Shown one piece after another: positions 54,493-64,000 of a stretch of 64,000 bases of DNA. The DNA comes from Megalobrama amblycephala (Eukaryota > Chordata > Actinopteri > Cypriniformes > Xenocyprididae), in assembly GCF_018812025.1 (NCBI RefSeq), contig NC_063049.1, positions 7,894,102-7,958,101 on the forward strand, read 5' to 3'. Position 1 is the first letter of the stretch. Every line of letters begins with the position of its first letter. Under the pieces are notes generated by a model. It made no database searches. It was not told the DNA's origin and saw only the letters and a list, made by a program, of their open reading frames with translations. The translations under genes and the position numbers were made by a program.

Positions 54493-54811
54493 TAGTTTGA
54501 AAATTACTGTATTGCTTGCTTCAAATGAACCCAAAATAGGTTGGAAATTAAAAATCAGGCACATAATTACTAGAGTCAGTATGAGTTAAATAAAACTACA
54601 CAGTAGTTGGGCAAACATATTTAACCCAACCACATGGTTTAAAACAATCCATTTGCTGGGTTAAAACAACCCAGTTGCTGGGTTGTCCAGTTGTCCAGCC
54701 CAACTTGGGTTGTTTTTAACCCAGCCTTTTTTAGAGTGTATTATTAATATTAAATGTGGAAAATATCAAAAATAAAGAGATTGTGTCCAAACCTTTGACT
54801 TATCTTCAAAA

Positions 54812-54965
54812 ACTCTAAAAAATGCTGGGTTTCAACCCAAATTTGAGTCAAATATGGACAAACCCAGCTGTTGGGTTAAATTTTAAATTAAAATTTTAAC
54901 CCAACTGTTAAGTTTGTCTATATCAGACCCAAAATTGGGTTAAAACCCAGCATTTGTTTAGAGTG
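54812..54965. mobile_element. mini copy of the GGGTTAAAAAC MITE
   Basis: ACTCTAAAAAATGCTGGG and CCCAGCATTTGTTTAGAGTG bound 154 bp; an internally deleted relative of 20526-20966. Confidence 0.6.
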
Positions 54966-55528
54966 AAGTTGTAAATAAAATAAAGGTTATTGGAGTAAGT
55001 TTTAGGCTACTTCCAAATTTCTTTTTAATTGAATGAGTCACTTGCCATTCCTTTGTAATTTGTGAAATTTCAATTTCTGAGTGAAAATGGTTTCGAAGCA
55101 AATCCTACTAGTGTACTATATTTTTCAGCATGTAACAAGGCAGAACCACAGTATTCTTGGGATGAACAATGTGATACCATGGTATTTCCTTCTGATACTA
55201 TCGCTTTATCGTGGTACCGCCACAAAGAGAGAGAGGGACCATCTCTCATAAAGTCTTCATCACAGAATACGTCTCACTCATAAACATGACAAATACGGCC
55301 CTCATCATTTTTTACGAGCGGAGATGTGCGCGCAGCAGCAGGGCTGGAGGGGAGAACAGAACAGCGGAAGAAAGAGAGCGCTGTGTGGTTAAAGTCTCCC
55401 CCGAAACATCACTCGCCCGGCCCGTCTTTGATCTTCCTACCGTAATTACATTCACATCCAAACGAGCATCCAGCCTCAGACTTCAAACATGCACATGGAC
55501 ACATTCTCACACACATGCACTCTCAGCT

Positions 55529-55560
<32 letters not shown>

Positions 55561-55719
55561 TTATAAAGTGCTGTGTAAAGTGGTGAGTTTCAAGAGGAAA
55601 GTTAGCGGAAATGGTCTGTACATGTTTAGTCAGGTAACCTTTAGTCTCAAATATAACTTAGTATTACTGAATCAACCTGATTAGATTATGCCAACAAAAG
55701 CAAAGTATAGACTTTATAG
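54966..55719. other. gene-free stretch with (CA)n
   Basis: GC-balanced around 55280-55480; a CA tract at 55530-55559. A 157-codon plus-strand ORF across 55211-55684 runs through the microsatellite and is not a gene. Confidence 0.4.
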
Positions 55720-56074
55720 GGCTGCATCTGAAATTGCATACTCTCTTATTTTGAATAAGAAATTACTTCAAAAAAAGCATGTTCTATAGAGTATGAATGT
55801 GTGTAATATGAATGTAATCCAGATGTACAACATTCGCCATGCTGTCATCAGTTGCATCACTTCACCTCCATTCATAAATCTTCTCCTGTGGCCTCATGGG
55901 ATAGTAAAGTGTCCATCGTATCCACACTTCAGAATCTCGCTAGAAGTAGTAGGTCATCTGGGGAATTTTTGCCAACTTTTATTAGTACTGTGAATTTGGA
56001 TTTAGGCTACTTCTTTTGTCACATACTGTTTTTCACCTACTATATAGTAGTGAAGTATGTGATTTCGAATGCAG

Positions 56075-56076
<2 letters not shown>
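55720..56076. mobile_element. GGCTGCATCTGAAATTGCATACT MITE
   Basis: GGCTGCATCTGAAATTGCAT on the left and TATGTGATTTCGAATGCAGC on the right are inverted. TATA lies next to both ends (55715-55718 and 56077-56080). Inner AGTATG/CATACT words. Confidence 0.6.

Positions 56077-56158
<82 letters not shown>
56077..56158. repeat. (TA)n microsatellite
   Basis: About 41 uninterrupted TA units directly abutting the MITE. Confidence 0.95.
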
Positions 56159-56161
<3 letters not shown>

Positions 56162-56737
56162 TCATGCTACTGTTCAACAAACAAACCTGAGATTTCCCCT
56201 TGAGCCTCTCCTTATGATGTGACAATATAAACACTGCTGAAACTCCTCCCTCTCATCAACAATCCTGCCACTCTCACCCTGCTCTACCTGAAGAACTGAA
56301 GCAGGCCTGTGCTGTGGGATCACATTTACTATTGTTTTCTTATGATGATTAGTATAGGGGAGCAAGACCAGCCCGATCACATGGGAAAATGTATCTATTT
56401 TATGAGGTGGTGATTACATGTGAAACGTACAATGCTTAGAACAAAGTAAGCATGAAGGTCCACCTCTAAACATAACCGTCAGTATGCCAAACAGATCCTA
56501 CGAAAACAGAAAAATGAGAACGTACAAATTCATACAAGTTAGCCACCAATTCGCCAAAACATTAAATAGTTATATGACATTGTGTTGAGAAAAACCTATT
56601 TCCACATCAGGAAGTATAGGTAGGTAATGACTGGAATGGAATACTAGTATGCATACTGAAGAGTATGTACTGTATACTGCCTACTGTGTTTATTATGTGA
56701 TAGCATTAACAGGAATAAAACTGAAGTGTGCAACAAT
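56159..56737. other. gene-free stretch
   Basis: Unique, with TAGTATGCATACTGAAGAGT near 56646 related to the GTTTGGAAT/TAGTATGC MITE type. No gene. Confidence 0.4.
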
Positions 56738-57103
56738 GTTGGGTTACACTTTTATTATTTTACAATGTCTGTTGCACACATTACATGTAGTAAATATAGT
56801 TATTACTATTGTGCTTAATAGAATACGTGCAACTAACCTAAACCACACCATAATCCTAACCCTATAGAAAGTATATTATTATTACTCAGTACTTAAAAGT
56901 ATAATTAAACTGTAATACTGACATCTTAGAATAAAAAGTAACCTACTTGTTTTATGGTGTCTTTGTTACAGTGTAATTATACATGAATTAACTACATGTA
57001 CTTAGGTTAGGTTAGGGTTAGGGTTAGGTTTGGTTTAGGATTAGCTGCATGTAATTATGATTCATTTTTAACAAGAACACTGTAAAATTAAGTGTTACCC
57101 AAT
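56738..57103. repeat. two adjoining copies of the GTTACACTTTATT-type MITE
   Basis: GGGTTACACTTTTATTATTT to AATAAAAAGTAACCTACTTG (to about 56950), then GTGTCTTTGTTACAGTGTAA to ACTGTAAAATTAAGTGTTAC. The second contains GGTTAGGGTTAGGGTTAGG, which belongs to the family. The first preserves an uninterrupted TTAA site (56890-56897 region) matching the insertion point at 27323. Confidence 0.55.
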
Positions 57104-59431
57104 GTTGTCAATTTATTAATTATCTTGGATTTTTAATGCAAAAATTTGTCTAAAACTTTGCCATTCTGAGTAATTAATGAGTCAGGAGATTCCTCCAGTT
57201 CATTTGTCACTCTGATCAATGCGCTCTTCTGCACATTTTAACAAAATGTAGTAGGTGACTTGTATATTACATGCCTACTGCAAATTCACATACTGTATAA
57301 AGTACTGTATTTTCTAGAATATCATTTGAAACTCGCTGCGACTTTGACGCAATTGATGTCAAGCTCTTAAAACATGCGAAAAATGTATTTGTATACCGCA
57401 TTTCACTTTAAATAAATTAATTTAGGTTTGGTGTTTATAATAAATGTTTATAATAAATGACACAATTATTTATTTTTATTTTATACTTACATTTTTAATT
57501 TCTGTTCTGAATACCGTTAAATTTAAATGATTTGTAGAATGAGGGGGGAACTAAAACACATCTTTATATTTTCAAATATACACTTATACAATTATACACC
57601 GATAAGTTCTCGCAACAATGCAATTCTGACCCGGTGCGACTTTTCCAGGAATTACGGTATGCATTCTATGAAAATAAAATGAGTAATATGATACTATGCT
57701 ATTCCAAACATATCCATTTCAGAACAAAGGCACAACAAAAAGAAGTGTCACAGGAATGTTGTGGTTTGTTTTAGTCATTTCAAGAATGTTCAATTTTACA
57801 AACATGTGAAAAGAACAACATTACAGCTGGATGGCTTTTAACTGCTTTAGGGCTAATTCAAGCTATAACAACAGAGCATAACATTAGGGACACAAGAAAA
57901 TAATGAACGATCATGACACGTCTCTTTCTCTCTAGCTTGTCTTAAAGATTGTCTGAGATTATCTCACAGTTTGCTTCGAATACTCCTTCAGCCTGTCATC
58001 ATGGTGGCCATGCGGGGGAGACTCAGGGACTTCTGGCGACGGCCAAATGGCAATGTGGCGTCTGAGAGGCAGACTGCTGCCATTAACAGCCGGAGAGTGG
58101 TGTTTATTGTCCAATTAGAGGCAGGCATATCTACCTGTAATCACCTGCTACAGGTGTGAGCCTCCTTTGGTGCCCCGGCCATGGGAAGCCAGTCATCAGC
58201 TGTCAGAGATGAACTCTTTGATCTCCACATTGTTCAAGAGCAAGAAATGCCTGGAGCTTCTCCGGCTCTGAGACTTTACCTTTCCGCTACAAGCTCTCAA
58301 GGAGATTTATTGCACTTAGTACACTGTGAGACACACATACAGAGATACAGACATGCCACATGAAGATGCCTTCCTGTCGATGACAGATGCTCCTGAAGTC
58401 ATGAGTCATGTGATTTATTTGTTTCTCTCGCAGCGTGTCATCTGACAGAGATAGAGCTGCGTTCTTCTGCGAGGAGCGTTTGATCAGTCATAAGTAAATC
58501 ATTTCCTTTGGCTCTCAACACTGCTGTCAGACCGAAAAACAAATATGACAATATAATTTACTAGGGACAGGGTAGTGCTGACATACCAGAGGAGAAAACA
58601 AGCATTCCTTGTACGACGTATGCGCTGTGTCTCAGTCTGTCTCCCTAGTTCCCTATGTCATGAACCAGTAGAACTTAGAGCACTGCAGTGATGACTCATT
58701 AGGTCAGCCCTGAAGTTCGCATCACCCAGGTTCCCTCGACAAACACCCAAAAGGATTTTTCCATTGGCAGAAAATAAGCTCTGTGACCAACAAAAGTTTA
58801 TGATTCCTACACGTTTTGTTCATCATGATAATCTTCACAAACTGATTTTTATAAAGCCTAACTGCATAAAGCTAAACGAAGGCTATAAATGACCTATGAC
58901 TTCAACGTCACCAACATTAAACTCTTTCAGTCTTTATTAAAAACATTTTCCCTGTAAGTTTGAATTATAATAGTTTGCAAGAGTGTGATTATAAACACAA
59001 AGAGGCTGTGGAAGGACTACTGAGTAGATGAGTTTACCTGTTTGGCTTGATGATGTGTAATATCCCCGACAACCTCTGTATTCCCATTTAGCCATTTGGT
59101 TACAACCGCCTTTTGTTAATGACAAATTAAAGCTTTACAAAGGGGAATTACTGATGTATCTTATGTTGTAGGACAGAACGTGGCTATCTTTAACCACTGA
59201 CCTTATTTCAGGCATTAACGAAAAACTTGGGGTGTGACGTTCTACAGAATGACGGTTTAGTACTTTGATTTTAAAGCTATGGTTTGGTATGTTTTCAGTA
59301 CAGCAGGGGAAAAAAACAAACCATTTTTTTAAACCAGTGGTTTACTGAACAAACTATGTCTGTCTTTAAAAAAACAATAAACATTGGAGTTTATGGTGCT
59401 GATGTAATTGGGGAAAAGATTTGAAGTGCTA
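57104..59431. other. gene-free stretch with a balanced island
   Basis: Right half of a TTCCAAAC-type MITE near 57690-57715. From 57930 to 58500 the DNA is balanced and unique (CTCTAATTGGACAATAAACA on the minus strand) and could be regulatory. Two ~60-codon ORFs here have no splice context. The rest is AT-rich. Confidence 0.35.
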
Positions 59432-62085
59432 GAATGGAGGCAAGCTGAGTTTTTAAACCTCACTCCCCTGGCCTCAAGAGGTGCTCTGGCGTGGCGACTG
59501 CAGTCTTTAGCGTCCTTGTTAGCGTGCCTGTCTCATGCCAGAGATGCTGGTTTCGAATCCCACTCTGAGCGGGTTGAGTTGAACCGGTTTCATTTGGTGC
59601 CGTGACCCAGATGGGAGTGAGGTTTAGGGGGCTAAGTGTAATGGAGTCAAGCTAGTAAGAGCTGTGCATGTAAACCTCAATCCACTGGCCTCAAGAGGCA
59701 TGCTAGAGACTACGGTCTTTAGCATCCTTGTTAGCGTGCCTGCCTCCCATGCCGGAGACGCCAGTTTGAATCCCACTTCGAGCGGGTTGAGTAGAACCGG
59801 ATGCATTTGGTGCTGTGACCCGGGTGGGAGTGAGTATAACAGAGGCAAGCTAGTAAGAGTTGTGCGCTAGAGACTACGGTCTTTAGCGTCCTTGTTAGCG
59901 TGCCTGCCTCCCATGCCGGGGATGCCAGTTTGAATCCCACTCCGAGCGGGTTGAATAGAACCGGTTTCACTTGGTGCCGTGACCCGGATGGGAGTGAGGT
60001 TTAGGGGGCTAAGTGTAATGGAGTCAAGCTAGTAAGAGCTGTGCATGTAAACTTCAATCCACTGGCCTCAAGAGGAATGCTAGAGACTACGGTCTTTAGC
60101 GTCCTTGTTAGCGTGCCTGCCTCCCATGCCGGAGATGCCAGTTTGAATCCCACTTCGAGCGGGTTGAGTAGAACCGGATGCATTTGGTGCTGTGACCTGG
60201 GTGGGAGTGAGTATAACAGAGGCAAGCTAGTAAGAGCTGTGCGCTAGAGACTACGGTCTTTAGCATCCTTGTTAGCGTGCCTGCCTCCCATGCCGGGAAT
60301 GCCAGTTTGAATCCCACTCCGAGCGGGTTGAATAGAACCGGTTTCACTTGGTGCCGTGACCCGGATGGGAGTGAGGTTTAGGGGGCTAAGTGTAATGGAG
60401 TCAAGCTAGTAAGAGCTATGCATGTAAACTTCAATCCACTGGCCTCAAGAGGCATGCTAGAGACTACGGTCTTTAGTGTCCTTGTTAGCGTGCCTGCCTC
60501 CCATGCCGGAGACGCCAGTTTGAATCCCACTTCGAGCGGGTTGAGTAGAACCGGATGCATTTGGTGCCATGGCCCGGATGGGAGTGAGGTTTAGGGGGCT
60601 AAGTGTAATGGAGTCAAGCTAGTAAGAGCTGTGCATGTAAACTTCAATCCACTGGCCTCAAGAGGCATGCTAGAGACTATGGTCTTTAGCGTCCTTGTTA
60701 GCGTGCCTGCCTCCCATGCCGGAGACGCCGGTTTGAATCCCACTTCGAGCGGGTTGAGTAGAACCGGATGCATTTGGTGCCATGACCCGGATGGGAGTGA
60801 GGTTTAGGGGGCTAAGTGTAATGGAGTCAAGCTAGTAAGAGCTGTGCATGTAAACTTCAATCCACTGGCCTCAAGAGGCATGCTAGAGACTATGGTCTTT
60901 AGCGTCCTTGTTAGCGTGCCTGCCTCCCATGCCGGAGACGCCGGTTTGAATCCCACTTCAAGCGGGTTGAGTAGAACCGGATGCATTTGGTGCTGTGACC
61001 CGGGTGGGAGTGAGTATAACAGAGGCAAGCTAGTAAGAGCTGTGCGCTAGAGACTACGGTCTTTAGCGTCCTTGTTAGTGTGCCAGCCTCCCATGCCGGG
61101 GATGCCAGTTTGAATCCCACTCCGAGCGGGTTGAGTAGAACCGGTTGCATTTGGTGCCGTGACCCAGGTAGGAGTGAGTATAACAGAGGCAAGCTAGTAA
61201 GAGCTGTGCGTGTAAACTTCAATTCCCTGGCCTCAAGAGGCACGCTAGAGACAACGGCCTTTAGTGTTCTTGTTAGCATGCCTGCCTCCTATGATGGAGA
61301 CACCGGTTCGAATCCGCTCTGAGATTGAGTAGGACTATTTATATATGGTGCTGTGACCCAGATGGGAGTGAGGTTTAGAGGATGAGTGTAATGGAGGCAA
61401 GCTAGTAAGAGCTGTGCATGTAAACATCAATCTCATGGCCTCAAGAGGCACGCTAGAGACTACGGTCTTTAGCGTCCTTGTTAGCGTGCTTGCCTTCCAT
61501 GCCGGGGATGCCAGTTTGAATCCCACTCTGAGAGGGTTGAGTAGAACCGGTTGCATTTGGTGCTGTGACCCGGGTGGGAGTGAGTATAACAGAGGCAAGC
61601 TAGTAAGAGCTGTGCGTGTAAACCTCAATTCCCTGGCCTCAAGAGGCACCCTAGAGACAACAGTCTTTAGCGTTCTTGTTAGCGTGCCTGCCTCCTATGA
61701 CGGAGACACTGGTTCGAATTCGCTCTGAGGTTGAGTAGGACTATGGTGTCGTGACCCAGATGGGAGTGAGGTTTAGAGGGTGAGTGTAATGGAGGCAAGC
61801 TAGTAAGAGCTGTGCATGTAAAACTCAATCCCCTGGCCTCAAGATGCACTTTAGAAATTACGTTAAATCTTTAATGTCATTTTTACTGTGCCTGCCTCCC
61901 ATGACAGAGATGCCGGTTCAAATCCCGCTCCAAGCAGGTTGAGTAGGACCGGTTACGTTTGGTGCCGTGACCCGGGTGGGATTGAGGTTTAGGGGGATGA
62001 GTGTAATGGATGCAAGCTAGTAAGAGCTGTGCGTGTAAACCTCAATCCCCTGGCATCAAGAAGCATGCTAGAGACTGCGGAATAA
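59432..62085. repeat. tandem array of tRNA-Gly-like units
   Basis: Thirteen units, each with GTTAGCGTGCCTGCCTCCCA, a GGAGACGCC step and (G/A)GTTTGAATCC or GGTTCGAATCC, i.e. the anticodon arm (CCC) and B-box/T-arm of a tRNA-Gly-like sequence. These are followed by GGGTTGAGTAGAACCGG and GGTGCTGTGACCCGGGTGGG. GAATCC motifs fall at 59555, 59768, 59932, 60145, 60309, 60522, 60735, 60948, 61112, 61310, 61518, 61716 and 61920 (variant): spacing 213 or 164 in the older-looking order, then 198-208. The D-arm half is diverged, so functional tRNA is unlikely. ORFs of 60-120 codons on both strands are products of the repeat. Confidence 0.8.
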
Positions 62086-62100
62086 CTATATGTAACTTAA

Positions 62101-62495
62101 AAGGATAGTTCACCCAAAAATGTCATCAATGATGACAATTCTGTCATCATTTACTCACCCTCAAATTTTACAAAAACGTTGAATAGTTTCCAACACTGGA
62201 TATTACTGTTAGTCATTTAACATTTCTGCTGTTCTCAGAAAACAAAGATGAATTCTATTGAGATGCTTCAGTTTTAACGGTGAAAGAGCATGACGTAAGA
62301 TGTTAGTAGCTAAACATTGTGGCTAAACATTTAAAAATATTTGAAAACTGTTTATTTTGTTTAGCTACTAGCTACTTTAGCTACTTTAAATGTTTAGCTA
62401 CTAACATCTTACCTCACGCTCTTTTGCATTTAAACTGAAGTGTCACAATATAATTCATGCTCATCTTCTGTGAACAGTAAAGCCTGCCTTCTTTT
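62101..62495. mobile_element. TTAA-adjacent foldback MITE lacking its right end
   Basis: TTAA at 62097-62100, then AAGGATAGTTCACCC. Arms pair: AAGAGCATGACGTAAGATGT (62284 on) with ACATCTTACCTCACGCTCTT, and TGAATTCTATTGAGATGCTT with AGTGTCACAATATAATTCAT. The expected GGGTGAACTATCCTT right end is absent. Confidence 0.6.
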
Positions 62496-64000
62496 ATTTG
62501 ATTGGCCATCTGTTAGATCACTGAAAAATGCTAGTAGAAAGGTAACAAGACATGGTCAGTGCTTGCATAACATCCATTACACAAGATGCCTTTATCTGGT
62601 TGGAATGTGAAGGTAACATAAATGTAACTTTCACTACCTACAATATCCCACGATCCTGTGCATGTGGTTCAACTTATGAATTCAACATTCTACTTCTACC
62701 AAGCATTGTAGTCAGTAAATATATCCTTTGTAACCTCATCTGAACTTGTTCTAGAATATTTTAACGGGACGTTATGGTGCCTTGGAAGCCTGTCTGCATG
62801 TTTCTTTACAAGGTACCTACATACAGAAAACACTGCCTGTTTAGCTGCCTTCGATTTCAGACACAACCACATAGACTGTCACTCTTCATCTGTAGATCAG
62901 TCCATACTCTGGAGCTCTTGTTAGGGGGATTTCACAAGGCCCTGTGGATATATGGTGTGTGTAAACACATTCATTTAAATTAACAGATGCAGTAAAAAGA
63001 AGACTCTGTAAAGGAATGTCACTCTACGTTAGGTCATCTTTAAAGGAAGTGAGGTTTACTGCCACTTATTGGACACAGATGAGCCAATCAGAGGCAGATT
63101 TGCCTTCCTATTCTGTTTGGAATGATGCATTGTGGGTCATGTTGGCTGTGTCAACTATATACTATGTACTGCCAACAATTTGTGTGCTGCATTGTTGTCG
63201 CAATGCAAGGTCTTAATATGCACGTATTTAATTCAGCGAGTGACATGCTTAATTTGAACTGCATAATAGTATACTACTTATACTACTTTTACAATATCTT
63301 TCTATGGCAGAACCAGTAAGAGCATAATGTGCTAACTTTGGGCAGTTTGATTACTTCCGGTTGAAGCTCTTTTTACATACTGCAAATTTTTTCAAATGTT
63401 GTTTGTTATCTGGTATTCTATGCACAGAAATTAGCATAGTGTACATACTGCAGAAATTGTAATAATAGTATGCCATTCCAAACATGATCCAACATGTGCG
63501 CCATCTACAATCTACAATGCTGTTTTCAATATTATGGGTAATGTAGGTTATGTACGACTTTTCTTAAATATCCTGACATGATTTTCTTAGGACGTTTCTC
63601 TCACATGTTTCTGCTTAAGGCACGTTGTTTCAGCAAACAAATAACAGTAACTGTAACAGTGTCACCGCACAGTAAATAATGCGGCTCTCCATTTAAATAC
63701 TGTGACACTTGCATATCACCATTCAAATTTTGCAAGTTGTGTTTTATGTGGTCAGAAACCTCTGGTATCTATAAGTGAGGAAATAATTGTTAAAAAAGTG
63801 TCTAATGCAAAATAAATGTGTTGCAGGACTCAACACTTGGCTATAAAATCACTCAAAGACCAATGTCTCTCCCACAAAAATCAGAGTTTTAAAAAACAAA
63901 ATGCTTAGCTAATATATTTTGTCAGTCATAAATTCAAATACTGGGATGAAATCAAGCAAATGAAATTAACACAGTATGTTCAAAATATTTTCCCAACACT
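62496..64000. other. gene-free stretch with one small MITE
   Basis: At about 63116-63486 GTTTGGAATGATGCATTGTG and AATAGTATGCCATTCCAAAC form inverted ends of a MITE-like unit. The rest is AT-rich unique DNA with no supportable exon to the end of the window. Confidence 0.4.

Larger units (their letters stand above)
53923..54738. mobile_element. TA-flanked GGGTTAAAAAC MITE with nested TA element
   Basis: CACTCTAAAAAATGCTGGG and CAGCCTTTTTTAGAGTG, flanked by TA (53921-53922, 54739-54740). The interior is interrupted at GCTGGGTA by 54039-54492 and resumes TAGTTTGAAAATTACTG, as in the uninterrupted copy at 20526-20966. Confidence 0.75.

Noticed and set aside
59624..61649. Family of 60-122 codon ORFs on both strands sharing MHPVLLNPLEVGFKLASPAW-type sequence
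   Set aside because: They are repeat-unit readings of the tRNA-Gly-like array with no sign of selection; both strands are equally open.
59555..61925. Functional tRNA-Gly genes
   Set aside because: The B-box and anticodon arm are visible, but the acceptor stem and D-arm half do not form a convincing cloverleaf by eye.

Overview
The window reads as teleost fish nuclear DNA, most likely a cyprinid. It is AT-rich, full of microsatellites, and crowded with short DNA transposons whose ends look like those common in carp, goldfish and zebrafish genomes. It also carries a full-length DIRS-type retrotransposon and a decayed Tc1-like element. Nothing looks prokaryotic: there are no operons and no long host ORFs. 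The species call is inference from repeat style.

Host gene content is small. I find two probable exons of one minus-strand gene that I cannot name: an internal exon at 20218-20360 and a terminal coding exon at 11721-11922. Their splice phases match, and a 3' UTR with an AATAAA signal follows at 11532-11537. If this is right, 1-11.5 kb lies downstream of the gene, 11.9-20.2 kb is its last intron, and the rest is upstream introns or intergenic DNA. Several non-repetitive islands (about 2.2-3.6, 15.9-16.5, 18.2-18.8, 19.8-20.2, 23.5-24.3, 41.5-42.2, 53.4-53.7 and 57.9-58.5 kb) resemble conserved regulatory DNA, but that needs an alignment to show.

The main autonomous element is the DIRS retrotransposon at 28211-34463. 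It has 172-bp inverted terminal repeats, an internal complementary region matching both outer ends, and three uninterrupted minus-strand ORFs: gag-like, RT/RNase H with a C-terminal extension, and tyrosine recombinase. Each ITR holds a CCAAT box, an octamer, a GC box and a TATA-like box, so both ends could start transcription inward.

Most of the rest is nested miniature transposons. Six loci have TTAA-flanked ends starting AG or AAG (5.4, 27.3, 40.2, 46.1, 47.6 and, lacking its right end, 62.1 kb). Others include TA-flanked elements with CACTNTAAAAA-type ends, two elements with 3-bp TWA duplications, hAT-like CAGTGTTG elements and a 9-bp-duplication element at 8.7-9.6 kb. Empty and filled sites for the same insertion can be compared inside the window.

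Three repeat structures stand out. A foldback at 49817-51058 is built from a 43-bp unit that alternates two palindromic hexamers. A 2.6-kb tandem array of tRNA-Gly-like units at 59.4-62.1 kb has alternating 213/164-bp spacing. A roughly 1-kb CAG array at 38.5-39.5 kb has two regular interruption types and inverted 13-bp flanks.
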